From assembly GCF_003429105.1 (NCBI RefSeq), contig NZ_QVTD01000003.1, positions 1,302,001 through 1,366,000 on the forward strand: a stretch of DNA of 64,000 nucleotides, written 5' to 3'. Position 1 is the stretch's first letter; the number at the start of each line of letters is the position of its first letter. Origin of the DNA: Peribacillus glennii (GTDB lineage Bacteria; Bacillota; Bacilli; Bacillales; DSM-1321). Below are positions 17,917 to 25,228 of the stretch, one piece after another. The notes below the pieces were generated by a model. It saw only the letters and a list, made by a program, of their open reading frames with translations, made no database searches and was not told where the DNA came from. The translations under genes were made by a program, and so were the position numbers.

Positions 17917-17951
17917 AGAAAAAAGCCTATGCCCCATTAAAGGCATAAGCT
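17917..17951 (-). terminator. Terminator of the 27-aa peptide gene
   Basis: On the minus strand AGCTTATGCC pairs with GGCATAGGCT and is followed by TTTTTTCTTTT. It lies 30 bp after the stop of the small gene at 17981-18064 and has no other gene to serve. Confidence 0.85.
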
Positions 17952-17980
17952 GATATCGGTCCATGATATTAATAGTAAGG

Positions 17981-18064
17981 TTATTCAGCCTCAACTGTTA
18001 CTTCTGTAGCGATAACAACACCGATTACAGTAGTGACAACGAGCACCATAACGATTGAAAACAT
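17981..18064 (-). CDS. 27-aa single-pass membrane peptide
   Basis: The frame MFSIVMVLVVTTVIGVVIAT, followed by an acidic tail (EVTVEAE), has one hydrophobic helix covering most of the peptide. AAAGGAG sits about 9 bp before the ATG and a strong intrinsic terminator follows, so it looks like a genuine expressed unit. I do not recognise the family. Neighbours are sigK and two yrzI genes, so a sporulation-time role is possible but unproven. It is too short for most automatic gene finders. Confidence 0.65.
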   Translation of the reverse strand: MFSIVMVLVVTTVIGVVIATEVTVEAE

Positions 18065-18333
18065 CGAAAACACTCCTTTTCGCTTCTTTAGCTTAATGTA
18101 TCATGTTTTCGCCGATTCAAACGGAGAAGTATTTGAACATTCATTTAATAAATATCGACAAACCTGTGAATGAATCATTTGTTTTTACTTTGCACCAACC
18201 GATTGCCAGGATGACTGAGATTGGTGCAGTTAGCCGGTATCCTTCTGATCCCATAAGCAGCCCTTTGATCCGTTCATTAATTTTTCCATTTACATCTCCA
18301 CCCTTCCGGTTATGTTTACCATTTGATTAAACA

Positions 18334-18471
18334 TCAGAAATAACGATACTTCATACTTTTGTCGATGTATTCGTCACGAAGCTTTTGAATTTTTTCCTGA
18401 TGCAAATATTCTTCGGCAGTCATTGTTCGTTTTTTAATTGTGATTGTAAAAAACAGCATGTTCAGTGTCAT
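18334..18471 (-). CDS. yrzI: YrzI family small protein, copy 1
   Basis: A 45-aa protein with a hydrophobic beginning (MTLNMLFFTITIKKRTMTAE) and a charged helical C-terminal part (EYLHQEKIQKLRDEY). This matches the small Bacillus YrzI family, described in databases as probable sporulation proteins. GAGGTGATAAA precedes the ATG. A second, more divergent copy lies 19 bp upstream (18491-18628), so the two are likely one transcript. A TGCACCAA/TTGGTGCA inverted repeat (18191-18228) lies about 110 bp downstream. Confidence 0.85.
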   Translation of the reverse strand: MTLNMLFFTITIKKRTMTAEEYLHQEKIQKLRDEYIDKSMKYRYF

Positions 18472-18490
18472 TTTATCACCTCATTCCAAT

Positions 18491-18628
18491 CTAGAAATTG
18501 CGGTGCTCTAGTCCCCGGTCAACGTGTTCGTCATGCAGCCTTCTGATTGTTTCCTGGTGGTCGCAATCTTCGGCAGTCATTTTCAATCTTTTGAATGTTA
18601 TCGTAAAAAATAGCAAGTTCAGTGTCAT
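18491..18628 (-). CDS. yrzI: YrzI family small protein, copy 2
   Basis: A 45-aa paralogue of the downstream yrzI gene, of identical length. The first 10 residues differ at one position (MTLNLLFFTI versus MTLNMLFFTI). The MTAE motif and the spacing of the charged second half are shared, while that half has diverged (DHQETIRRLHDEHVDRG). The ribosome binding site is GGAGGTGATAAAAA. Upstream stand two tandem terminators, leaving about 50 bp for a promoter; TTGACG is present there, but its -10 match is poor. Confidence 0.82.
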   Translation of the reverse strand: MTLNLLFFTITFKRLKMTAEDCDHQETIRRLHDEHVDRGLEHRNF

Positions 18629-18680
18629 TTTTTATCACCTCCTTAACATGGAGCAGACCTTGTGCCCGTCAAATGGGTAC

Positions 18681-18759
18681 AAAAAAGCCGCAGAAGAGAA
18701 AAGCTCCCCTGCGGCCATGGGCACAAAAAGGCCGCAGGAACACATTTCTTCCTGCGGCC
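18681..18759 (-). terminator. Two tandem, related intrinsic terminators
   Basis: On the minus strand the first is GGCCGCAGGAA/TTCCTGCGGCC followed by TTTTTG (18724-18759). The second is GCCGCAG/CTGCGGC followed by six T (18681-18715). The two share the unit ATGGG-Y-ACAAAAA-R-GCCGCAG read on the plus strand, which points to a duplication. They end the transcript of the 33-aa gene at 18800-18901. Confidence 0.85.
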
Positions 18760-18799
18760 GGTATGGTCTGCATAATCATTTAAAATAGAAAAACTCAGG

Positions 18800-18901
18800 T
18801 TAAATGAAATCTGCACCGTTCAGGTCGAATTTGTGTTGAAAAGAATATAAAGTTCTGGCATCCTTACAAGCGTGATTTGATTTAACTGTTGTATCCATCA
18901 T
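18800..18901 (-). CDS. 33-aa small protein gene with its own promoter and terminators
   Basis: The frame MMDTTVKSNHACKDARTLYS, continuing to 33 aa, is soluble, slightly basic, with one Cys. It is preceded by AAAGGAGGTCGAAGAAA, an excellent ribosome binding site, and by a consensus promoter (18943-18971). Two terminators follow. I do not recognise the protein. The alternative ATG is the second codon. The transcript would be about 200 nt, so it could also act as a small RNA. The ribosome binding site argues for translation. Confidence 0.7.
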   Translation of the reverse strand: MMDTTVKSNHACKDARTLYSFQHKFDLNGADFI

Positions 18902-18942
18902 TTTCTTCGACCTCCTTTTTGCAGTTTCATCTTACATTGGTA

Positions 18943-18971
18943 AGTATATCCAAAAGCAATAAGTTTGTAAA
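18943..18971 (-). promoter_or_regulatory. Sigma-A type promoter of the 33-aa gene
   Basis: On the minus strand TTTACA (18966-18971) and TATACT (18943-18948) are 17 bp apart. The start point would be near 18936, about 35 nt before the ATG. Confidence 0.75.
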
Positions 18972-19045
18972 CCCTTATTTTGCCTATTTCCATAAAAAAT
19001 TTCGATTCCCGAAAAACTATTATTCTAACAAACTAAATTCGGGAT

Positions 19046-19085
19046 CAAAAGAGCCTGAATACCATTTGGTATGGTATCAGGCTCT
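19046..19085 (-). terminator. Terminator of the mtnN-yrhC unit
   Basis: AGAGCCTGATACCAT pairs with ATGGTATTCAGGCTCT (one bulge), followed by TTTTG on the minus strand, 10 bp after the yrhC stop. Confidence 0.85.
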
Positions 19086-19094
19086 GAGTTATTA

Positions 19095-19346
19095 TTATAA
19101 AACTTCATCATTATCCGAAAGAATATTTTTATATTTTTTGGATAACGTAAAAAAAATGGCTGAACCAATTAAAAAGACCACCGTTGCTCCCATCATTCCA
19201 TAAGTGATAAACATGGTCTTGCCTTCAGAGGGTATGACACTGCCGAGATAGAAAAAAACGCTGACACACAGCAGGGTCACTGCAAAGCGTTGAAAATCCA
19301 CCACTTTGCCGTGGATTTGTGACGCCCTGGTGTTTTCATTCTTCAT
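19095..19346 (-). CDS. yrhC: YrhC family membrane protein
   Basis: An 83-aa protein with two hydrophobic segments: FAVTLLCVSVFFYLGSVI (about residues 22-39) and a second around GMMGATVVFLIGSAIFF. The charged N-terminus (MKNENTRASQIHGK) and charged C-terminus resemble B. subtilis YrhC, the last gene of the yrrT-mtnN-mccA-mccB-yrhC operon. Function unknown. Start at ATG 19346 after GGTGG. Here it follows mtnN directly; mccA and mccB are absent between them. Confidence 0.8.
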   Translation of the reverse strand: MKNENTRASQIHGKVVDFQRFAVTLLCVSVFFYLGSVIPSEGKTMFITYGMMGATVVFLIGSAIFFTLSKKYKNILSDNDEVL

Positions 19347-19478
19347 AAAAACCACCTGCACCTTCTAGTAAACTTCCAAACCATTTTACCATGTAAAACG
19401 GCATGAAAGGCCCTGAAAATAATGGGAAAGGGGGTCAATCCCCCCTTTTGCAGGATATTTGCCGCATCTTTTTCCGGA

Positions 19479-20174
19479 TTATTTCATACTTTCGACCATT
19501 TTTAAGATCAGTTGGGATGAATTTTGTGCAGCAGTCTCAAGGAATTTATCAAAGGAAATATTTGATTCCTTTCCGGCAATATCAGACAGGGAGCGGATTA
19601 TCACAAAAGGGACGTTGAACTGGTAAGCCACCTGGGCGATCGCAGCGGCCTCCATCTCAACAGCATGCAAATCATTGAACTTGCCCCTTACAAACTCCAC
19701 TCTGTCCGGATCACTCATGAAGGAATCACCCGTGACGATTAAACCTTTGACTACCTGAATATCCCTGATCTCCTTTGCCGCTTCAAGCGCTGTTTCTAGC
19801 AGTTTCTTATCTGATACAAATGCTGGAGGCATTTGCGGGACCTGTCCGTACTCGTATCCGAACGCCGTAACGTCAACATCGTGATGGCGGACTTCGGTGG
19901 AAATCACGACATCCCCGACATTTAATGAGGGCAGGTAGCCACCCGCTGACCCTGTATTAATAACTGCATCCGGCTTGAACTTTTCCAATAGGATCGTTGT
20001 GGACATTGCGGCATTTACTTTACCGATTCCCGACTTCAACAGGATGACATCCACTCCGTTTAACCGTCCTGTGTTGAATTCACACCCGGCAATCGTTACT
20101 TGTTCCAAATTTTCAATTTTGCCTCTTAGAATGGCCACTTCTTCTTCCATTGCTCCGATTATGGCAAGTTTCAT
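19479..20174 (-). CDS. mtnN: 5'-methylthioadenosine/S-adenosylhomocysteine nucleosidase
   Basis: A 231-aa enzyme that hydrolyses MTA and SAH to adenine and the thio-ribose, recycling the by-products of SAM use. Family motifs are AIGAMEEE at the N-terminus (as IIGAMEEEV), [19 protein letters not shown] and the catalytic Asp in RSLSDIAG. It has a good GGAAGAGG ribosome binding site. The upstream gene yrrT is broken, and a GC-rich hairpin (19428-19452) lies before yrhC. Confidence 0.97.
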   Translation of the reverse strand: MKLAIIGAMEEEVAILRGKIENLEQVTIAGCEFNTGRLNGVDVILLKSGIGKVNAAMSTTILLEKFKPDAVINTGSAGGYLPSLNVGDVVISTEVRHHDVDVTAFGYEYGQVPQMPPAFVSDKKLLETALEAAKEIRDIQVVKGLIVTGDSFMSDPDRVEFVRGKFNDLHAVEMEAAAIAQVAYQFNVPFVIIRSLSDIAGKESNISFDKFLETAAQNSSQLILKMVESMK

Positions 20175-20189
20175 TTTTACTACCTCTTC

Positions 20190-20640
20190 CTAAAGTTTCT
20201 CGGCCTCCATAATCCAAACAATATCATTGCAGCATACAAAGTGCACTTTAAAGTTATGATCTTCAAGTACTCTTTGTAAAAAAGGAATGGTTGTATAATA
20301 TTCCGTTTGCAAATCCTTCGCTAAGGAAAGGAAGCCTGCTTTTACAGCTTCATCAATCGCTTTCTGATCTGCATCAGACGATTGATACATCGTATCTGCA
20401 AACACTATTTTACCACCAGCTTTTAATAGTTCGCCATATAGAGAGATGGCTTTCGTTTTTTCTTCATCGGTTAAGTGGTGGAAGGCATAGGTGCTGACGA
20501 TGGTGTCCATCTTTCAGGCAGATGAAAACCCATGAAGTCCCCATCTATTATGTCCACTATCCCTCTTAATTTATCCAATGCTTTTTTCGCATTGAAGGTG
20601 ATGGTCGTTAGATTATTCACGAAGTTGTAGTCAGTTACGT
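20190..20640 (-). pseudogene. yrrT: yrrT SAM-methyltransferase, frameshifted and 5'-truncated
   Basis: An open frame of 106 codons (20190-20510) encodes the C-terminal half of a YrrT-like methyltransferase (IVSTYAFHHLTDEEK onward). Directly upstream, in another frame, comes GIVDIIDGDFMGFHLPE, which reads as the preceding segment of the same protein. A one-base loss near 20512 therefore breaks the frame. Upstream of about 20640 only stop-rich sequence is found, so the N-terminal domain with the SAM motif I is gone. There is no ribosome binding site at the remaining ATG. In B. subtilis, yrrT heads the mtnN-mccAB operon. Confidence 0.8.
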
Positions 20641-20716
20641 TCCTCGAGGACTAGGGGCTTCGCTGAAAAGGGCAGGTAGGTTAAAATGGAACTAACAGAA
20701 CTAAGGAGGATCATTC

Positions 20717-20923
20717 ATGAATTTTCATTTGGATTTAATCGAGGATAAAGTAGAACTTTTTGAAGCGGATTCGATAAAGGTACTTGAAGAAAAAATCCAA
20801 TCGCAAATCGAGGCAAATAAAGCAATACTATTAGAGGTCCATCATGTATCACACCAGATGCACGTGACGGAAGAAGGGAGACGTTTCTATAGTGCTTTGG
20901 TGCATTTTAAAGCTAAACGGTAA
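20717..20923 (+). CDS. yrzA: YrzA family protein (DUF2536)
   Basis: A 68-aa soluble protein starting MNFHLDLIEDKVELFEA and ending FYSALVHFKAKR. This fits the small Bacillus YrzA/DUF2536 family, whose function is unknown. AAGGAGG stands 7 bp before the ATG. It is divergent from the broken yrrT, which is the same local arrangement as in B. subtilis, and has its own terminator. Confidence 0.85.
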   Translation: MNFHLDLIEDKVELFEADSIKVLEEKIQSQIEANKAILLEVHHVSHQMHVTEEGRRFYSALVHFKAKR

Positions 20924-20930
20924 CAAAAGC

Positions 20931-20970
20931 AAATAGAGCAAGCACCTGATAAAAGGCGCTTGCTCTATTC
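20931..20970. terminator. Bidirectional terminator between yrzA and yrrS
   Basis: AATAGAGCAAGC pairs with GCTTGCTCTATT, with a loop containing GATAAAAGG. It separates convergent yrzA and yrrS. Confidence 0.8.
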
Positions 20971-20983
20971 CCACGATTAAAAA

Positions 20984-21619
20984 CTATTTGACTTTAACGG
21001 GCTTCCAGCCTTCCCCGTCAACCCATTCCATGTGTACCTTATATTTTTTTTGGGGGTCATTTTTTGACGAAACGGTTCCCACCGCTTTATTCGGCGCTCC
21101 TCCATTTCCCAGCCACCAAATGGTCATATCGGAAGGGTCGAGGCCAGTACCGGCCGCCATGGCCTGTGTCATTTCATTCCAATCGGCCGAGCCTTTTTCA
21201 AAGGAGGTCACATGCTCGCCGGTTTGCGTTGTGCCAACCGGTTCCCCTACTTTGGGTTCTTTCTTCTTTTGTTCTTTCTTCTCTTTTTCTTTATCCTCTT
21301 GTTCTTCCTCCGCCAATTCTTCGTCGGCTGCCTCTTCATCCCCGCTGTCCAGTTCATCGGTATTCTGCTCTGCATCCGCCTGTTGTTCGTCTGAACCAGA
21401 AGCTGAGGTACCTTGTTCAGTTGTTGCCTGTTGTGCCGGAGTTTGTTTAGCAGGGCCGCTATTGGAAGCTGCCGTTTCTGTCTTGGATTCTTCGTTATTC
21501 CCGAAGAAAATCGTTACCGCTACAATCACAATCAATAAGGATACTAGCGCAATTGAAATATTATAAAATTTATTGACTTTTCTTTGTTTGTCTTTTCTGT
21601 TTAAACGTGAGGCTGCCAT
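20984..21619 (-). CDS. yrrS: YrrS, membrane-anchored DUF1510 protein
   Basis: A 211-aa protein. A basic N-terminus is followed by one membrane helix (about residues 21-40), then a long Gln/Glu/Lys-rich disordered linker and a C-terminal DUF1510 domain (SADWNEMTQAMAAGTGL and onward). The C-terminal domain is expected outside the membrane. In B. subtilis, yrrS is co-transcribed with pbpI in sporulating cells; here it also follows pbpI by 99 bp. Start chosen at 21619 after GGGGGGAA rather than the ATG at 21640, which precedes the ribosome binding site. Confidence 0.9.
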   Translation of the reverse strand: MAASRLNRKDKQRKVNKFYNISIALVSLLIVIVAVTIFFGNNEESKTETAASNSGPAKQTPAQQATTEQGTSASGSDEQQADAEQNTDELDSGDEEAADEELAEEEQEDKEKEKKEQKKKEPKVGEPVGTTQTGEHVTSFEKGSADWNEMTQAMAAGTGLDPSDMTIWWLGNGGAPNKAVGTVSSKNDPQKKYKVHMEWVDGEGWKPVKVK

Positions 21620-21718
21620 GGATATGTTCCCCCCTATCAATAGCTATTAAGCCTTATTCTATCATGTTATGCCATTTGATAGAAGCGATATCTCTCCTAA
21701 AGTCCGTCCCCGGAAAAG

Positions 21719-23488
21719 TCATTCAATGTTCCTATCCATGCTGACAGGATTGTCCAATTTATATATCTCTTTTACTATGTCTGCAAATAGCCTTGTCATG
21801 CCCGGCGTGCTTTCATCCGTATCCAAACTTACAGCGACCAGGGCGTATTTAGGATTTTTATATGGAAAATATCCCGCAAACCATTTGTTTAATTCTTTCT
21901 TTTCCATTCCGGTTTGTGCCGTACCGGATTTTCCTGCGACCTCATAAGGCAAATCCTTTAAATAGACCCCGGTACCGTTCGACCCTATCACCACTCCCCT
22001 TAACAATTGCTGTAGCTTCATGGCTGTGTATGGGGAAATCGTTTCTCCAGGTATTTTTTTATCGGGAAAGTCATATACCGTAGTTCCGTTATTGAATTCC
22101 ACATTGCTGACGACCTTGACCATTTTTTTTTCCCCCCCGCGGGCTATCGTTGCCATCATATTCGCTATTGCGAGCGGGGTAACCTGTACATCCTGCTGGC
22201 CGATTGCTGTTTTGGCGATCATTTTTTTATCTTTTTTCAAATTGTGATCAGGGTGCCATACAATCCCTGGTTCTTCACTGTCAAATTGGGTCAAGGGGTT
22301 GATGTGATATACAGGGGCGCTCCAGCCCGCTGTTTCTTTAATGCCCAATTTGCTTGCATATTCATCGAAGATTTCAGGATTGGCAACCGATAATTCCTGG
22401 GCGATTTCACCGAAAGTCCGATTACAGCTTCTTGAAAAACTTTCTTCGAAGTCGAGAAATCCAAAATTGTGCTCCCTATCGGGCTTTCCATCTATTGTTA
22501 AATTACAATTGAACATTCTTGGGGGTTTCGCGATTTCAGCATCAATCGCCGCCGCGGCAACAACCGTCTTAAAAATGGATCCTGGAGTATCCCTCATCAG
22601 CATCAAATTCTTGTTCCCAATGTCTTCCGGATCATGTTTATTTGTTTTTGGCCTGGATACGAGTGCTCTAACTTCATTGGTTTCAATATCAATCAACACA
22701 ATGCCGCCTTTTTTGATTTGATGTTGATCCACTAATCGTTCTGCTGCTTCCTGGATTTTTTTATCCAGCGTTGTATTGATCTTTACAGGGTACATTGGAT
22801 TGGCCGGCTCCACATACTTTACGTCAACCCCGAATAGCGGGCCCCCTGTTCCATCTACGTGAAATACGAGTTTCGAATCGCCCTCTGAAAGCAGGAAATC
22901 ATCAAATGTCCTCTGAAGTCCGTTACTGCCGACCCTTACTTCAGGCGATAATTCCCGTTCAGGATGAAGACGCTTTTTTACAGGCTCCGATTTGGTTGTA
23001 GTCCCGATTAATTGGGCTGCCGGCAAGTCTGCATCATATATTTTTTGCTTGACTGCGAACACCCCGGGAATTTGCAATTTATTGATGGCATCTGTTTGCC
23101 CGGAAGTAAGTTCCAATGGTTTCTTCCCGCCAAATGCAAATGGCTTCTCGGCTTTCTCTACGGCTTTCAGGAGTTCCTGCTCTTGTATTCCTATTATCCC
23201 GGCCACTTTTGCAGCCGGCCATATCATTTTTTTCAGGAATGGAAAAAGGACAAGTGCCGGAACTTCTTCATGAGCAAGCGGAATTCCCTTGTAGTCATAG
23301 AATTGCCCTCTGCCATCATCGAGCTTCAGCACCTGTGACCGTTGGTTGACGCTTGCCTCTATTAAATTAATATGATGTTTTGAGAAGGATTCTGTTTCAA
23401 CCAGCTGTATCTGCACCAGCCTTCCCGCTAAGACAATCAATAACAAAAGCAGGAAATAGGCCATCCCTTTTATCCGTTTGCTTATCAT
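21719..23488 (-). CDS. pbpI: Class B penicillin-binding protein (PBP4b/PbpI type)
   Basis: A 589-aa peptidoglycan transpeptidase with an N-terminal membrane anchor (MAYFLLLLLIVLAGRLVQI). The catalytic triad motifs are visible: SxxK as SIFK, SxN as SCN, and KSGTAQTG. The part between the anchor and the transpeptidase domain is the class B dimerisation domain. Start is ATG at 23488 after GAGGTGGGAGAA; the longer frame has no ribosome binding site. The downstream partner is yrrS, as in B. subtilis, where the pair is sporulation-expressed. Confidence 0.94.
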   Translation of the reverse strand: MISKRIKGMAYFLLLLLIVLAGRLVQIQLVETESFSKHHINLIEASVNQRSQVLKLDDGRGQFYDYKGIPLAHEEVPALVLFPFLKKMIWPAAKVAGIIGIQEQELLKAVEKAEKPFAFGGKKPLELTSGQTDAINKLQIPGVFAVKQKIYDADLPAAQLIGTTTKSEPVKKRLHPERELSPEVRVGSNGLQRTFDDFLLSEGDSKLVFHVDGTGGPLFGVDVKYVEPANPMYPVKINTTLDKKIQEAAERLVDQHQIKKGGIVLIDIETNEVRALVSRPKTNKHDPEDIGNKNLMLMRDTPGSIFKTVVAAAAIDAEIAKPPRMFNCNLTIDGKPDREHNFGFLDFEESFSRSCNRTFGEIAQELSVANPEIFDEYASKLGIKETAGWSAPVYHINPLTQFDSEEPGIVWHPDHNLKKDKKMIAKTAIGQQDVQVTPLAIANMMATIARGGEKKMVKVVSNVEFNNGTTVYDFPDKKIPGETISPYTAMKLQQLLRGVVIGSNGTGVYLKDLPYEVAGKSGTAQTGMEKKELNKWFAGYFPYKNPKYALVAVSLDTDESTPGMTRLFADIVKEIYKLDNPVSMDRNIE

Positions 23489-23763
23489 TTCTCCCACCTC
23501 ATACACAGTCTTGACGGAGGCAGGAGTTTTAAAACAACAATCAATGGAAATGGATATGAAGGACAAATTACCTGTGGAGCTGCATATCATCATTTATCAA
23601 TTTAAGCTAGGCCCAGCAGTTAGACCAGTAAAAATGGGAATCTGTCCAAAATGGGGAATATCTATCTAAAAGGGGGATTATTCTGTCCAAAACCAAGAGA
23701 AGCTGGCCAAATCGAGAAGCTGGATTTTACAACCGGAATCTGATTTTCGAACCTGAACAAAAT
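23489..23763. other. Intergenic region between pbpI and greA
   Basis: No convincing gene. A short plus-strand frame near 23543-23669 lacks a ribosome binding site. The stretch should contain the pbpI promoter on the minus strand, but I could not identify it with confidence. Confidence 0.35.
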
Positions 23764-23795
23764 AAAAAGCAGCGGGCCAGATAAAAGGCCGCTGC
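23764..23795 (-). terminator. Terminator of greA
   Basis: GCAGCGGCC pairs with GGCCCGCTGC around TTTTATCT, followed by TTTTTATTTT on the minus strand. Confidence 0.85.
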
Positions 23796-23811
23796 ATGAA
23801 TAGGATTAATT

Positions 23812-24288
23812 CTACTTAATTGTAACAATTCGAACGTTCATTTCCCCGCCTGGAGTCTGGACGGTTACCTGGTCGCCGACCCTTTTCCCAAGCAGGCTTT
23901 TGGCGATCGGCGAGTCGTTTGAGATTTTTCCTTCAAACGGATCCGCCTCTGCACTGCCAACAATTGTATACGTTTCTTCATCCCCATTTGGAAGTTCAAC
24001 AAATGTAACAGATTTTCCAAGTGAAACCGTGTCGGAATCCAAGTGGTCGTCTTCGATGATTTTTGCGTTGCGGATCATGTTCTCGATCGTCGTGATCCGC
24101 CCCTCGACAAATGCCTGTTCTTCCTTGGCAGAATCATATTCAGAGTTCTCGGATAAATCTCCGAAGCTGCGTGCGATTTTAATTCTTTCCACAACTTCTT
24201 TTCTTTTCACTGTTTTTAACTGTTCAAGTTCTTGTTCTAGTTTTTCTTTTCCTTGTTTTGTCATTGGGAACACTTTTTCTATAGCCAA
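23812..24288 (-). CDS. greA: Transcription elongation factor GreA
   Basis: A 158-aa factor that rescues backtracked RNA polymerase by stimulating transcript cleavage. The N-terminal coiled coil ([19 protein letters not shown]) carries the acidic tip region [13 protein letters not shown]. The C-terminal FKBP-like domain ends [19 protein letters not shown]. Start chosen as TTG at 24288, eight bases after AAGGAG, giving the family's usual length; a GTG at 24297 lies at the Shine-Dalgarno. Confidence 0.96.
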   Translation of the reverse strand: MAIEKVFPMTKQGKEKLEQELEQLKTVKRKEVVERIKIARSFGDLSENSEYDSAKEEQAFVEGRITTIENMIRNAKIIEDDHLDSDTVSLGKSVTFVELPNGDEETYTIVGSAEADPFEGKISNDSPIAKSLLGKRVGDQVTVQTPGGEMNVRIVTIK

Positions 24289-24338
24289 ACCCTTCACTCC
24301 TTCTATTCTTTACAGCGGGACTGTTGCCTGCTTTAAGT

Positions 24339-24367
24339 ATTATGCAGTGTATTCGCTTACTTTGTAA
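24339..24367 (-). promoter_or_regulatory. Promoter of greA
   Basis: On the minus strand TTACAA (24362-24367) and CATAAT (24339-24344) are 17 bp apart, about 50 bp before the greA start. Confidence 0.6.
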
Positions 24368-24411
24368 TTACGAAACCACTCTATATCTGTATTACCTGCC
24401 AAAGCCGGGAT

Positions 24412-24441
24412 AAAAGTTGCGCGTCCTGGAATAGGGCGCGC
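24412..24441 (-). terminator. Terminator of udk
   Basis: GCGCGCCCT pairs with AGGACGCGC (one mismatch), followed by AACTTTTATC on the minus strand. It is about 150 bp after the udk stop; the gap between is AT-rich with no gene seen. Confidence 0.6.
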
Positions 24442-24589
24442 ATCTTACTTTTTAGAAAGCTCTGGATATGATATATGCCTTTAGATAGAGTATGACCTTT
24501 TTCCGGTTTTGTCCAGCCCTTCCGGTAAATTACCCGGAAATTTTCGGAATTACTTTAGGCCTGCCCTATCATTTATTTATGACATATTA

Positions 24590-25225
24590 TTATAAAAATG
24601 ACTTTTGTTCAAGAATTGTTTGAATTTTTGTGACCATAAGATCGATGGCAACATGGTTGTGGCCGCCTTCCGGGATTATGATATCCGCATAACGTTTTGT
24701 GGGCTCGATAAATTGGTTATGCATGGGGCGTACTACATTCACATATTGGTCGATCACCGAATCTATGGAGCGGCCGCGCTCTTTAATATCACGGAGCATC
24801 CTTCTGATTATCCTAAGGTCTGCATCCGTATCCACAAATAATTTAATATCCATCAAGTCTCTCAAACGCTCATCCTCCAGCACCAAAATGCCCTCCAGGA
24901 TGATCACGTCCTTTGGATCGACATGGATGACCTCTTCCGAACGCGTGTGAATGGAATAGTCATAGACAGGTTTCTTTATCGGTGCATAGTTCAAAAGTGC
25001 ATGGATATGCTCGATCAGCAAGTCATTATCAAAGGCAAGCGGATGATCGTAGTTTGTTTTTAACCGTTCCTCAAACGGGAGGCTGCTTTGGTCCTTATAA
25101 TAATAATCTTGCTCCAGCATAAGGATGGAATGGCCTTTAAAGCTCTCGAAAATGGATCTCGTTACACTTGTCTTACCTGATCCGGAACCGCCGGCTACAC
25201 CGATGACTACAGGCTTCTTATCCAT
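24590..25225 (-). CDS. udk: Uridine kinase
   Basis: A 211-aa kinase that phosphorylates uridine and cytidine in pyrimidine salvage. The P-loop is [12 protein letters not shown] at the N-terminus. Substrate motifs NYDHPLAFD and YDYSIHTR are typical of Udk, as is the later [12 protein letters not shown] lid region. It starts 3 bp after the trhP2 stop, so it is the last gene of the tRNA-modification run. Confidence 0.97.
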   Translation of the reverse strand: MDKKPVVIGVAGGSGSGKTSVTRSIFESFKGHSILMLEQDYYYKDQSSLPFEERLKTNYDHPLAFDNDLLIEHIHALLNYAPIKKPVYDYSIHTRSEEVIHVDPKDVIILEGILVLEDERLRDLMDIKLFVDTDADLRIIRRMLRDIKERGRSIDSVIDQYVNVVRPMHNQFIEPTKRYADIIIPEGGHNHVAIDLMVTKIQTILEQKSFL

Positions 25226-25228
25226 ATA

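Noticed and set aside
18262..18321. 19-codon minus-strand frame with GGTGGAGATGTAA before an ATG
   Set aside because: Too short and featureless to support, although the ribosome binding site is fair; lies between yrzI and the 27-aa gene.
20988..21566. 192-codon plus-strand frame
   Set aside because: Antisense to yrrS; the Ser/Cys/Pro-rich composition is the mirror of the Glu/Gln/Lys-rich linker.
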